From Pseudooceanicola endophyticus (GTDB lineage: Bacteria; Pseudomonadota; Alphaproteobacteria; Rhodobacterales; Rhodobacteraceae), in assembly GCF_018760365.1 (NCBI RefSeq), contig NZ_JAHIAB010000006.1, positions 124,001 to 188,000 of the forward strand: 64,000 bases of DNA. Direction: 5' to 3'. Shown here in pieces: positions 49,178 through 58,096 of the stretch. The notes beneath the pieces were generated by a model. It worked only from the letters and a program-made list of their open reading frames with translations, had not been told where the DNA came from and did no database searches. The position numbers and the translations under genes are program-made. Positions within the stretch are counted from its first letter, which is position 1. Each line of letters starts with the position of its first letter.

Positions 49178-51367
49178 TCAGTGCTTGCGCCGCCGCACGT
49201 TGCCGCCGCGCTGCCCCGGCCGCCCTGCGGTCGAGCGGCCCCGGCTTTTCATCGCGGCCTCGGCGGCGGCGTCCACCGCGCTTTGCCGCGCCATCGGATC
49301 GTCGCTGACGGCAAGCTCCACCGCTTCCAGCCGCTTGACCTCGTCGCGCAGGCGGGCAGCGTCCTCGAATTCCAGGTTCTCGGCGGCCTTGCGCATCTCG
49401 GCGCGCAGCCCGTCCAGATGCGCCTGAAGGTTGGCCCCCACCATCGGCTTATCGACCTGGGCGGTGACGCGCGCCATGTCGGTGTCGCCCTGGTAGAGCC
49501 CGGCCAGGATGTCGTCGACGTTCTTCTTCACCGTCGCCGGGGTGATCCCGTGTTCCTCGTTGTAGGCCTGCTGCTTCTCGCGGCGGCGCTCGGTCTCGGC
49601 CAGGGCGCGCTCCATGGAGCCGGTCTTGCGGTCGGCATACATGATCACGCGGCCCTCGGCGTTGCGCGCCGCCCGCCCGATGGTCTGGATCAGCGAGGTT
49701 TCGGAACGCAGGAAGCCCTCCTTGTCGGCATCCAGGATCGCCACCAGCCCGCATTCGGGAATATCCAGCCCCTCGCGCAGCAGGTTGATCCCGATCAGCA
49801 CGTCGAAGGCGCCAAGGCGCAGGTCCCGCAGGATCTCGATCCGCTCCAGCGTATCGATGTCGGAATGCATGTAGCGCACCTTGATGCCCTGCTCGTGCAT
49901 GTACTCGGTCAGGTCCTCGGCCATGCGCTTGGTCAGCACGGTGCACAGCGTCCGGAACCCCTTGGCCGAGACCTTGCGCACCTCGTCCAGCAGATCGTCC
50001 ACCTGCATGTCGACGGGGCGGATCTCGACCGGGGGGTCCAGCAGGCCGGTGGGGCGGATCACCTGCTCGGTGAAGACACCGCCGGTCTGCTCCAGCTCCC
50101 AGGCGCCGGGCGTTGCGGAGACGTAAACCGACTGCGGGCGCATGGCGTCCCATTCCTCAAACTTGAGGGGGCGGTTGTCCATGCAGGACGGCAGGCGGAA
50201 ACCGTGTTCGGCCAGGGTGAACTTGCGCCGGTAGTCGCCCCGGTACATGCCGCCGATCTGCGGCACGGAGACGTGGCTTTCATCGGCAAAGACGATGGCA
50301 TTGTCGGGGATGAATTCGAACAGCGTCGGCGGCGGCTCTCCGGGATTGCGCCCCGTGAGGTAGCGCGAATAGTTCTCGATCCCGTTGCAGACGCCGGTGG
50401 CCTCCAGCATCTCGATGTCGAAATTGGTGCGCTGCTCCAGCCGCTGCGCTTCCAGCAGCTTGCCCTCGCCGACCAGCTGGTCGAGGCGCTGGCGCAGCTC
50501 TTTCTTGATGCCGATGATCGCCTGGGTCATCGTCGGCTTCGGCGTCACGTAGTGGCTGTTGGCATAGACCCGGACACGTTCCATCGTGCCGGTGCGCTCT
50601 CCGGTCAGGGGGTCGAATTCGGTGATCCCCTCCAGCTCCTCGCCGAAGAAGGACAGCCGCCAGGCGCGGTCCTCAAGGTGGGCGGGCCAGAGTTCCAGCG
50701 AATCGCCCCGCACCCGGAAGCTGCCGCGCTGGAAGGCCTGATCGTTGCGCTTGTACTGCTGGGCCACCAGATCGGCGATCACCTTGCGCTGGTCGTATTC
50801 GCTGCCGACATGCAGGTCCTGGGTCATCGCGCCGTAGGTCTCGACGCTGCCGATGCCGTAGATGCAGGACACCGAGGCGACGATGATCACGTCGTCACGC
50901 TCCAGCAGCGCCCGGGTGGCCGAGTGGCGCATCCGGTCGATCTGGTCGTTGATCTGCGATTCCTTCTCGATATAGGTGTCCGAGCGCGGCACGTAGGCCT
51001 CGGGCTGGTAGTAATCGTAGAAGCTGACGAAGTACTCGACCGCGTTGTCGGGGAAGAATCCCTTGAATTCGCCGTACAATTGCGCGGCCAGCGTCTTGTT
51101 CGGGGCCAGGATGATCGCCGGACGCTGGGTCTGCTCGATGATCTTGGCCATGGTGAAGGTCTTGCCGGTGCCGGTCGCGCCCAGCAGCACCTGGTCGCGC
51201 TCGCCGGCCCGCACCCCCGCCGACAGCTCTGCGATGGCAGTGGGCTGATCCCCGGCGGCCTTGAATTCCGTGTGCATCACCAGCGCCTTGCCGCCTTCCA
51301 GCTTTTCGCGCGTGCGGACGTCTTCGGCACCGATCGGCATCGACTTGTCGCTGTGGGCATAGGGCAT
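49178..51367 (-). CDS. uvrB: Excinuclease ABC subunit B
   Basis: 729 aa, DNA damage-verifying helicase of nucleotide excision repair. Walker A GATGTGKT at 63-70; beta-hairpin [34 protein letters not shown]; helicase motifs VYVSATPG and [10 protein letters not shown]-terminal UVR motif [11 protein letters not shown] that contacts UvrC, followed by a basic tail ([20 protein letters not shown]). An in-frame later start near MPIGAEDV is possible. Confidence 0.97.
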   Translation of the reverse strand: MPYAHSDKSMPIGAEDVRTREKLEGGKALVMHTEFKAAGDQPTAIAELSAGVRAGERDQVLLGATGTGKTFTMAKIIEQTQRPAIILAPNKTLAAQLYGEFKGFFPDNAVEYFVSFYDYYQPEAYVPRSDTYIEKESQINDQIDRMRHSATRALLERDDVIIVASVSCIYGIGSVETYGAMTQDLHVGSEYDQRKVIADLVAQQYKRNDQAFQRGSFRVRGDSLELWPAHLEDRAWRLSFFGEELEGITEFDPLTGERTGTMERVRVYANSHYVTPKPTMTQAIIGIKKELRQRLDQLVGEGKLLEAQRLEQRTNFDIEMLEATGVCNGIENYSRYLTGRNPGEPPPTLFEFIPDNAIVFADESHVSVPQIGGMYRGDYRRKFTLAEHGFRLPSCMDNRPLKFEEWDAMRPQSVYVSATPGAWELEQTGGVFTEQVIRPTGLLDPPVEIRPVDMQVDDLLDEVRKVSAKGFRTLCTVLTKRMAEDLTEYMHEQGIKVRYMHSDIDTLERIEILRDLRLGAFDVLIGINLLREGLDIPECGLVAILDADKEGFLRSETSLIQTIGRAARNAEGRVIMYADRKTGSMERALAETERRREKQQAYNEEHGITPATVKKNVDDILAGLYQGDTDMARVTAQVDKPMVGANLQAHLDGLRAEMRKAAENLEFEDAARLRDEVKRLEAVELAVSDDPMARQSAVDAAAEAAMKSRGRSTAGRPGQRGGNVRRRKH

Positions 51368-51527
51368 GGCAGAACCTCCGGGGACGGGACCGTGCTAGAG
51401 TTGGGGTCTTTGGCGCCCGGTGCAAGGGGGACGCGGCGGCCCTGCTGTCAGGAGGCGTCAGCAGACGCGACACCTTGCGTCACCCGCCGAAATTCCTGAT
51501 AAGAGAGCGTCATCTGAGGAGCCCCCC

Positions 51528-51839
51528 ATGCGTGCACGCATCTATTGTCCGGCCAAGACCGCCATGCAATCCGGCACCGCCAAGACCCGCCACTGGGTGC
51601 TTGAGTATTTCCCCGAGACGAATCGGGAAATCGATCCGCTGATGGGCTGGACCTCGGCCACGGACACCCAGGCGCAGGTGAAGCTGCGTTTCGACAGCAA
51701 GGAAGCCGCGCTGGACTACGCCCGCGACAACGGCATCGAGGCCGAGGTGAGCGAGCCGCACAGCCGCAAGCCCAACGTCCGCGCCTTCGGCTATGGCGAG
51801 AACTTCGCCAGCTCGCGTCGCGGCGCCTGGACGCACTGA
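51528..51839 (+). CDS. NADH dehydrogenase accessory subunit (NDUFS4/ETC complex I type)
   Basis: 103 aa. [68 protein letters not shown] follows the ETC_C1_NDUFA4/NDUFS4 domain. Mitochondria and Alphaproteobacteria share it as a peripheral complex I subunit. The ATG follows GAGGAG. The nuo cluster is elsewhere. Confidence 0.93.
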   Translation: MRARIYCPAKTAMQSGTAKTRHWVLEYFPETNREIDPLMGWTSATDTQAQVKLRFDSKEAALDYARDNGIEAEVSEPHSRKPNVRAFGYGENFASSRRGAWTH

Positions 51840-51903
51840 GCGCGCCCCAGATCCGATCCTTCAGGGCGCCGGTTCGGCGCCCTTTTCATGTCCGGAGACC
51901 GCG

Positions 51904-52539
51904 ATGACCGACGTCCTGCTGACCGGCGACCTGCCCGGCCGCCCCACCCTGCTGCTGGCCCATGGGGCCGGCGCCGCCATGGACACGCCCTTCATGAGCC
52001 AGATGGCCGAGGGGCTGGCCGCCCGCGGCCTGCGGGTCGCACGGTTCGAGTTCGCCTACATGGCCGGGCGGCGCAGCGGCGGCGCGAAACGCCCGCCGCC
52101 GAAGGTCGCGCTGCTGGAACAGGAATACCGCGCGGCAATCGACGCCCTGCCCTGCGACGGGCCGCTGCTGATCGGTGGCAAGTCGATGGGCGGCCGGGTC
52201 GCCAGCCTGATCGCGCAGGATCTTCACGCCGAAGGTCGCATCGCCGGGCTGGTCTGCCTGGGCTACCCGTTCCACCCCACTGGCAAGCCCGAGAACCTGC
52301 GCACCGCGCATCTGGCCGGGCTGACCTGTCCGACGCTGATCTGCCAGGGCAGCCGCGATCCCTTCGGCACAAGGGCCGAGGTCGCGACCTATGCGCTTTC
52401 GCCGGCGATCACCCTGCACTGGCTTGAGGACGGCAACCACGACCTCGCGCCGCGCAAATCCGTCACCGGGCTGACCCAGGCGGCGCATCTGGCCAGCGCC
52501 GCCGGAGCCATCGCGGACTGGGCCGCGCGCCTGACCTAG
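51904..52539 (+). CDS. Alpha/beta hydrolase (KANL3/Tex30-like)
   Basis: 211 aa. LLLAHGAGAAMDTPFMSQMAEGLAARGLRVARFEF; nucleophile elbow GGKSMGGRVAS (Ser in G-K-S-M-G-G); Asp in QGSRDPFGT; His in DGNHDLAPRK complete the triad. It belongs to the small dienelactone-hydrolase/KANL3-like group with unknown substrate. Its TAG stop overlaps the opposite-strand stop of the ABC gene in the shared CTAG. Confidence 0.88.
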   Translation: MTDVLLTGDLPGRPTLLLAHGAGAAMDTPFMSQMAEGLAARGLRVARFEFAYMAGRRSGGAKRPPPKVALLEQEYRAAIDALPCDGPLLIGGKSMGGRVASLIAQDLHAEGRIAGLVCLGYPFHPTGKPENLRTAHLAGLTCPTLICQGSRDPFGTRAEVATYALSPAITLHWLEDGNHDLAPRKSVTGLTQAAHLASAAGAIADWAARLT

Positions 52540-54386
52540 GCGTCCTCGGCGGCCAGGAAACCGCCCGACTGGCGCTGCCAGAGCCGCGCGTAAAGGCCGC
52601 CCTTCGCCAGCAGCTCCGCATGGGTGCCCTGTTCCAGGATCCGGCCCCCGTCCATCACCACCAGCCGGTCCATGGCCGCGATGGTGGACAGGCGGTGGGC
52701 GATGGCGATCACCGTCTTGCCCTCCATCAGCGCCTCCAGCCGCGACTGGATCGCCGCCTCGACCTCGCTGTCGAGGGCGCTGGTCGCCTCGTCCAGGATC
52801 AGGATCGGCGCATCCTTCAGCGCCACCCGCGCGATCGAGATCCGCTGCCGCTGCCCGCCCGACAGCTTCACGCCGCGTTCGCCGACATGGGCGTCCAGAC
52901 CCCGTCGCCCCGCGCCATCCGACAGGCGCGGCACGAAGTCCTCGGCCTCGGCCAGCCGTAGCGCGGCCCGGATCTGATCCTCGGTCGCGTCGGGACGCCC
53001 GTAGGCGATGTTGTCGCGCACCGAGCGGTGCAGCAGCGCGCTGTCCTGCGTCACCACGCCGATGGCGGCGCGCAGGCTGTCCTGCGTGACCTGCGACACA
53101 TCCTGCCCGTCGATGGTGATCTGCCCGCTTTCCACGTCATGGAAGCGCAGCAGCAGGTTCACCAGCGTCGATTTCCCCGCGCCGGAGCGGCCCACCAGCC
53201 CGACCCGTTCCCCGGGGCGCAGCGTCAGGTTCAGATCGTCGAGGACGGGCAGCGGATGCGCCTCTTCCCGGCCCTGGTAGCGGAAGGTCACCTGATCAAA
53301 GCAGATCTCTCCCCGGTTCACCAGAAGCGGCTGCGCGCCGGGGCGGTCCTGCACCGTGCGCGGCATCGCCAGGCTCGAGATGCCGTCGCGCACCGTGCCG
53401 ATGTTCTCGAACAGGGCGGCGAATTCCCACATGATCCAGTGCGCCATGTTGTTGAGGCGGAAGGCCAGCGGCACCGCCACGGCGACGGCGCCCACGGCGA
53501 CCCGGTCGCTGGACCACAGCCACAGCCCCAGCCCCGCGACCGAGGCGACCAGCCAGACGTTGATCAGGCTCAGCGTGATGTCCTGCGCGCTGGAAAGCCG
53601 CATCTGGCGGTGCACCGTGTCCAGGAAGCGGTCCATGCCGTCGCGCATCCAGCGCTCTTCCCGGTCGGAATGCGAGAACAGCTTGACCGTCGCGATGTTG
53701 GTGTAGCTGTCGACGATGCGCCCGGTCATGGCGCTGCGGGCATCGGCCTGCGCCTGCGCGACCCGGCCCAGGCGCGGCACGATGATCCCCAGCATGACGC
53801 AGTAGGCAGCCGCCCAGACCACGAAGGGCAGCGCCAGCCGCCAGTCCTGATGCGCCGCCAGCACCAGCGCGCCCAGGAAGTAGATCACCACGTAGCTGCC
53901 GACATCCATCAGCTTCATCGCCACTTCGCGCACCGCCAGCGCGGTCTGCATCAGCCGCTGAGAGATCCGCCCCGAGAACTCGTCCTGGAAATAGCCGATG
54001 GACTGGCGCAGCAGGTAGCGGTGCGCCTGCCAGCGGATGCGCTGCGGGAAGTTGCCCAGCAGCGCCTGGTGCATCACCATGGAGGACAGCGCGTTGATCC
54101 CCGGCAGCAGCACCAGCAGCACCAGCGCCATGCCGGCAATGCGCCAGCCGTTCTGGGCCCAGAACAGCTCTCTCGGGGTGTCCGAGAGGCGGTCTACCAG
54201 ATCGCCCAGCCAGCCGAACAGCATCACCTCGACAATGGCGATCAGCCCCGAGCCCAGGGCCAGCAGCCCCAGCCAGGGCAGCGCGCCGCGGCTGTAGTGC
54301 AGCACGAAACGCCACAGCGCGCGCGGCGGCATCCCCGGCATTTCCGAGGGATAGGGGTCGATGCGGCGCTCGAACCAGGCAAACAT
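52536..54386 (-). CDS. ABC exporter, fused permease and ATPase (MsbA/multidrug type)
   Basis: 616 aa. N-terminal six-helix domain (about 30-330); Walker A GRSGAGKST, signature LSGGQRQRISIARV, Walker B ILILDEATSALDSE, His-loop AHRLST. A half-transporter that should dimerise for lipid or drug export. The ATG at 54386 has AGGAGGG at proper spacing; the GTG 6 nt earlier abuts that site and is rejected. Opposite-strand stops overlap with the hydrolase. Confidence 0.92.
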   Translation of the reverse strand: MFAWFERRIDPYPSEMPGMPPRALWRFVLHYSRGALPWLGLLALGSGLIAIVEVMLFGWLGDLVDRLSDTPRELFWAQNGWRIAGMALVLLVLLPGINALSSMVMHQALLGNFPQRIRWQAHRYLLRQSIGYFQDEFSGRISQRLMQTALAVREVAMKLMDVGSYVVIYFLGALVLAAHQDWRLALPFVVWAAAYCVMLGIIVPRLGRVAQAQADARSAMTGRIVDSYTNIATVKLFSHSDREERWMRDGMDRFLDTVHRQMRLSSAQDITLSLINVWLVASVAGLGLWLWSSDRVAVGAVAVAVPLAFRLNNMAHWIMWEFAALFENIGTVRDGISSLAMPRTVQDRPGAQPLLVNRGEICFDQVTFRYQGREEAHPLPVLDDLNLTLRPGERVGLVGRSGAGKSTLVNLLLRFHDVESGQITIDGQDVSQVTQDSLRAAIGVVTQDSALLHRSVRDNIAYGRPDATEDQIRAALRLAEAEDFVPRLSDGAGRRGLDAHVGERGVKLSGGQRQRISIARVALKDAPILILDEATSALDSEVEAAIQSRLEALMEGKTVIAIAHRLSTIAAMDRLVVMDGGRILEQGTHAELLAKGGLYARLWQRQSGGFLAAEDA

Positions 54387-54475
54387 GGGCACCCTCCTGC
54401 GATCGGTATCGGGCGGACCCTAGGCGGGGCAAGCGACGTTGTCACGACGGTGCGTCTCCGGACGGAACCGGAGGC

Positions 54476-54859
54476 TCAGGTCCACCATTCGTCGATGGCG
54501 GCGATGTCGTCGTCGCTCCAGCCGAAGTGATGGGCGAATTCGTGGATCACCACATGGGTGATCAGCGCCTCCAGCGCGACATTGCCCCGGTCCCGCCATT
54601 CCGCGAGGATCGGTTCGCGGAAGATCCAGACCACATCGGGGGGCGCAATGTCCCAGGGCGTCTTCTCGGTCATCGGAATGCCGTCGTAGAGCCCTGTCAG
54701 ATCAAGGGGATCGTCGATCCCAAGCTCGGCCAGCATATCCGGTTCGGGCCAGTCGGCCACATACAGCAGCACGGCCTCGGCCGCCGGGCGGAACGCCGGC
54801 GGAAGGCTCGCAACGGTGCGGCGCGCCACGGCTTCGAAATGGGCAAGGGTCTGGCTCAT
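54476..54859 (-). CDS. Metallopeptidase family protein (minimal zincin)
   Basis: 127 aa. The HExxH site VVIHEFAHHFGWSDDDI (H-E-x2-H-x2-G-x2-D) near the C-terminus marks the small zincin-like family found next to many bacterial housekeeping genes. FREPILAEWRD and PPDVVWIF precede it. Start MSQTLAHFEAVA chosen; an upstream extension of 65 codons is rejected. Substrate unknown. Confidence 0.88.
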   Translation of the reverse strand: MSQTLAHFEAVARRTVASLPPAFRPAAEAVLLYVADWPEPDMLAELGIDDPLDLTGLYDGIPMTEKTPWDIAPPDVVWIFREPILAEWRDRGNVALEALITHVVIHEFAHHFGWSDDDIAAIDEWWT

Positions 54860-55207
54860 CCCGCCGATATAGCCGCCTTCAGCGCCCCCGGCGAGGGGCC
54901 GCAGGCCCGACCGCCCCCGCCGTGCCGTGGCGCCGGCCTCCCGGACGGGTCCAAGATTAACAACCAAGTGTGACATTTTATGCACAGGGGCATGGAGAAG
55001 CCTTTCAAAAGCAGCTCCAACCGCCTCCCGGAACTGAAATGTGACCATCCACACATTGAACCGGCAGTGCCCTTTGGCGTATCCCGTAGGCGTGTATCCG
55101 GTACATTTGGTTAAGCACGTTACGTGAACGTCCGTCGGTCCCCGGGACAGGCCGGCGGCGCAACACGTGTATTTTCACTCGAAGACCTTTGGGGACAACC
55201 GGACATC
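54860..55207. other. 348-bp intergenic region with CRP-like sites
   Basis: A gene-free promoter region, partly A/T-rich. Two related boxes: TGTGA-CCATCC-ACACA (55040-55055, one mismatch from the CRP palindrome TGTGA-n6-TCACA) and TGTGACATTTTATGCACA (54969-54986). They could serve the zincin or the zinc-ribbon peptide gene. Nothing else was seen. Confidence 0.4.
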
Positions 55208-55372
55208 ATGCCAAGATTGTTCACATGCCGCGAATGCGGCCACAAAATGCGCTTTTCCGGACAATTTTGCGGAAAGTGCTACGCACGCAAGGAAACCTAC
55301 CAGATGCCGAACCTCTGGCGCGGCGCAGCGGTGATCGTGTTCCTGCTCATCCTGATCGCGATCATGCTGTGA
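55208..55372 (+). CDS. Zinc-ribbon plus transmembrane peptide, 54 aa
   Basis: MPRLFTCRECGHKMRFSGQFCGKCYARKETYQ has two C-x2-C knuckles (CREC, CGKC) for one Zn; a single helix VIVFLLILIAIML anchors the C-terminus. The start at 55208 is chosen because the upstream in-frame 28 residues lack a ribosome site. Unknown role; possibly a membrane-tethered adaptor. Confidence 0.65.
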   Translation: MPRLFTCRECGHKMRFSGQFCGKCYARKETYQMPNLWRGAAVIVFLLILIAIML

Positions 55373-55426
55373 GGCGATGCTTCCCGCTTGCCATGCAAGC
55401 CGGATTATCCGACAAGGCGGGGCGCT

Positions 55427-55503
55427 GGCCCCGTAGCTCAACTGGATAGAGCAGCCGACTTCTAATCGGCAGGTTGAGGGTTCGAGTCCTTCCGGGGTCG
55501 CCA
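55427..55503 (+). tRNA. tRNA-Arg (anticodon UCU), CCA encoded
   Basis: Seven-bp acceptor stem GGCCCCG/CGGGGTC, D arm with AGCTCAACTGGATAGAGC, anticodon stem GCCGA/TCGGC with loop CTTCTAA (anticodon TCT at 55461-55463), T arm GGTTCGAGTCC, discriminator G and encoded CCA. Reads AGA codons, which are rare in this GC-rich genome. Confidence 0.97.
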
Positions 55504-55520
55504 GTCCCGCAAGACAAGCC

Positions 55521-55555
55521 GCTCCCGCCGGGGTATTTCGCCCGGATGGAAGGCC
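55521..55555 (+). repeat. Dispersed 3'-end repeat, copy 11
   Basis: CCCGCCGGGGTATTTCG, then CCCGGATGGAAG: a divergent member of the family, located 17 nt after tRNA-Arg in sense orientation. Confidence 0.5.
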
Positions 55556-55562
55556 TCAGACG

Positions 55563-55597
55563 ACAAAGGGGCGCCCCATGACGGGGCGCCCCTTTGT
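55563..55597. terminator. Long perfect terminator stem
   Basis: Fifteen-base arms ACAAAGGGGCGCCCC/GGGGCGCCCCTTTGT with a 5-nt loop, between tRNA-Arg and the DUF2793 gene end; able to stop transcription from both sides. Confidence 0.85.
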
Positions 55598-55620
55598 TGT
55601 TCCCGGACCGGCAGGCCCGC

Positions 55621-56787
55621 TCAGTACCAGCGGCCGATCTTCAGCTTGGCGCCGTCGATGCTGACCGGGGTGCCGGCAAAGCTGGCCGGGTCGGTGGTGA
55701 TCGCGGCCCCGCCATTGGTGCAGATCTGCGTGCCATCGGCCCAGCGCGTGTATTCGCCATTGGCGTTCGAGCCACTTTCCAGCACCGCCCCCGTGGGCAC
55801 GCCGGCGCTTTGGCTGACGGTGCCGACGACAGAGGCCTGGGTGAAGACCGCGCGCCAGGGGCTCCAGCTGCTGGCGGCATATCCCCGGCACCACATCTGC
55901 TGGCCGTCCTCCGACAGGAAGACCTGACGCGGAGAGGACGCGCCGCCCCGCAGCACCATCAGGCTGCCCCCGGAGGGATCCCCCACCGGGCAGTTCGCGC
56001 CCGAGGCAGTGAAGCTGTAGAAGCCGCTGGTCGTGCAGGAATCGGCATCGTCCGAAGGCGCGGCCACGGCACTGCCGCTGTCGCCCAGCCCGAAGGCCCC
56101 GACCGTCATCAGCCGCCCCGCCGTGGCATCCGAGGCCGAGGCCTGCACCGCCGCACCGCTGGCCAGCCCGGTTGCGCCGTCAAAGCTCAGCGCCACGGTC
56201 CAGGCGCTTCCATCGGCCGACACCTTGACCGAGAAGGCATCGGATCCCGCCAGCCCCATCTCGGCCCGACCGCTCCAGCCGGTCTGGTAAAGCAGGCTGC
56301 CGGTATCGCCCGCCGCCGCCTTGTTGATCTTCAGCTGGTGCCCCGCCCCCTCATGGCTGAGCAGCGTCGAGGCCGCCGAGACAACCAGCCGGTTGCTGGC
56401 ATCCGCCGTGGCGTTGATCCCCAGAAGAGAGACCGATCCGGGCAGGCCCGCGTCGATCACCCAGCCCGACCCCAGCCAGCTGACCATGCTGCTTTCATCC
56501 AGCACGTAGCTGCGCCAGCCGGGCTGGGGGGCCAGGAACAGCCAGCCGCCGCCATCCCAGACGGCGACCCGGTCCTCCATCCCCGCCCAGGCGCCGGTAG
56601 CAGTGGCGGCGACGATGTAACGGTCGCCCTCGGCGGGGCTTGCGGGGGGCGTGGCCAGATCGCGGTCCAGCACCGCGAGCTGCACCAGCGCATCGAGGAT
56701 TCCCAGCGCCTCGTTGTGGGTCACGTGTTTCTGCGCCTGAGAGGGCTGCAGATATGGCATCGACAGGTTGGCGGAGGATTCCGTCAT
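55621..56787 (-). CDS. DUF2793 protein, gene-transfer-agent head-spike/tail-fibre type
   Basis: 388 aa. N-terminal DUF2793 domain: PYLQPSQAQKHVTHNEALGILDALVQLAVLDRDLATPPASPAEGDRYIVAATATGAWAG. Rhodobacterales gene transfer agents carry such proteins (GhsA/GhsB head spikes that bind the capsule) outside the main cluster. The rest is Ser/Gly/Ala-rich beta structure. The C-terminus SSWSPWRAVFTQASVVGTVSQSAGVPTGAVLESGSNANGEYTRWADGTQIC resembles phage tail-fibre receptor-binding ends. No other phage gene is adjacent. It lies beside a tRNA gene on the opposite strand. Confidence 0.85.
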   Translation of the reverse strand: MTESSANLSMPYLQPSQAQKHVTHNEALGILDALVQLAVLDRDLATPPASPAEGDRYIVAATATGAWAGMEDRVAVWDGGGWLFLAPQPGWRSYVLDESSMVSWLGSGWVIDAGLPGSVSLLGINATADASNRLVVSAASTLLSHEGAGHQLKINKAAAGDTGSLLYQTGWSGRAEMGLAGSDAFSVKVSADGSAWTVALSFDGATGLASGAAVQASASDATAGRLMTVGAFGLGDSGSAVAAPSDDADSCTTSGFYSFTASGANCPVGDPSGGSLMVLRGGASSPRQVFLSEDGQQMWCRGYAASSWSPWRAVFTQASVVGTVSQSAGVPTGAVLESGSNANGEYTRWADGTQICTNGGAAITTDPASFAGTPVSIDGAKLKIGRWY

Positions 56788-57005
56788 GGGGGCACTCCCG
56801 GATCAGGTCATCTGGAGGGCGAGGGTCGAAGCACGCGGTAAATTTCCCCTCAGGGCACCGTCACGGTGCCCCGGGAATCGTTGCAAAGCTGCGACAGCCG
56901 GATCCGATTGGCGGACCGGGGCGCGACTTTGGCAGGCATCGGGCTAGATTCATGATCTCACAAGGGTGCAGGACTACGCTGCCCGCCAGCCCGAAGGAGG
57001 ATCGC

Positions 57006-57569
57006 ATGACCGACCGCCGCACTTTCCTGATTGCCGGCCTGTCCGCCGGGGCAACGCTTGCCGCCCCGGGGCTGCTGCGGGCCGCGGAAACCCCCGATAT
57101 CCTGGCCCCCACCCGGGTCGCCTTCGCCGCCGGCTACGCCCCCGGAGAGATCGTGATCCTGCCACGGGCCTACATGCTCTACCACATCACCGCCCCCGGA
57201 GAGGCGATGCGCTACGGCATCGCGGTCGCCAAGCCCGGCCTGGGCTTCACCGGCGCGGCCAATATCCGGCGCAAGGTCGAATGGCCCACCTGGCGCCCCA
57301 CCCCCGAGATGATCGAGCGCAATCCCGGTGAATACGGCCGCTTCAAGGGCAATGACGAGCGCATGAAGGGCGGGCCCGGCAATCCGCTGGGGGCGCGGGC
57401 GATGTATCTCTACCAGGGCGGCAAGGACACCTACATCCGCATCCACGGCACCACCCAGCCCAGCTCCATCGGGCGCAACGCGTCCTCGGGCTGCTTCCGC
57501 ATGAAGAACCAGGACGTCATCGCGCTTTACGACAAGGTGCCGATCGGCACCAAGGTCACGGTGCTGTAA
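57006..57569 (+). CDS. L,D-transpeptidase, Tat-type signal
   Basis: 187 aa YkuD-domain enzyme. RRTFLIAGLSAGATLAAPGLLRA gives a twin-Arg-like export signal. The catalytic block HGTTQPSSIGRNASSGCFRM supplies His and the nucleophile Cys (S-x-G-C-x-R). GNPLGARAMYLYQGG is typical. It should make 3-3 peptidoglycan cross-links or attach a protein to the wall. GAAGGAGGAT precedes the ATG. Confidence 0.92.
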   Translation: MTDRRTFLIAGLSAGATLAAPGLLRAAETPDILAPTRVAFAAGYAPGEIVILPRAYMLYHITAPGEAMRYGIAVAKPGLGFTGAANIRRKVEWPTWRPTPEMIERNPGEYGRFKGNDERMKGGPGNPLGARAMYLYQGGKDTYIRIHGTTQPSSIGRNASSGCFRMKNQDVIALYDKVPIGTKVTVL

Positions 57570-57584
57570 CCGGGCCGCGCGGGG

Positions 57585-58013
57585 TCAGACCCCGCGTACC
57601 CAGTCGATGATCTGCGGTGCCCGCATCGCACCGGCCTGGCGCTTGCGCTCCCGCCCGCCCGCGAAGGCGATCATCGTGGGAATGCCCCGGATGTTGTATT
57701 TCGGGCTGGCCTGCTGGTGTTCCTCGGTGTTCAGCTTCACGAAGCGCGCCCGGCCCTGCAGCTCGCTCGCCGCACGGGAGAATTCCGGCGCCATCATCCG
57801 GCAGGGGCCGCACCAGGGCGCCCAGAAATCGACGACCAGCGGCACCTCGTCGTTGCGCGCGGCCTTCTCCAGCGTGGCCGGGTCGATCTGGCCGACCTTG
57901 GCCTCCATCAGCTTCGCCCCGCAGGTGCCGCATTTCGGCCCCGCCGCCAGACGTTCCTCGGGGACGCGGTTCACCTGTCCGCAGTCCAGACATGTCAGTT
58001 TCAGACCGGCCAT
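57585..58013 (-). CDS. trxC: Thioredoxin TrxC (thioredoxin 2) with zinc ribbon
   Basis: 142 aa. N-terminal zinc ribbon CLDCG...CGTCG (two C-x2-C) followed by the thioredoxin fold with active site WCGPC (FWAPWCGPCRMM) and the cis-Pro loop GIPTMIAF. TrxC is linked to oxidative-stress response and can bind zinc. Start MAGLKLTC is chosen over a 73-codon extension. Divergent from the lipoprotein hydrolase. Confidence 0.93.
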   Translation of the reverse strand: MAGLKLTCLDCGQVNRVPEERLAAGPKCGTCGAKLMEAKVGQIDPATLEKAARNDEVPLVVDFWAPWCGPCRMMAPEFSRAASELQGRARFVKLNTEEHQQASPKYNIRGIPTMIAFAGGRERKRQAGAMRAPQIIDWVRGV

Positions 58014-58096
58014 TTCGTGCCCTCCTGTGCTTTTGCGCCATATATAGGCCGCCGGCGCCCCGCCCGGTAGATCCGCCCCCGCCAGAAGGTCCCGAC

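Noticed and set aside
55427..57005. Integrated element at tRNA-Arg with att repeats
   Set aside because: No copy of the tRNA 3' end was seen downstream by eye, and no integrase is present in the flanks.
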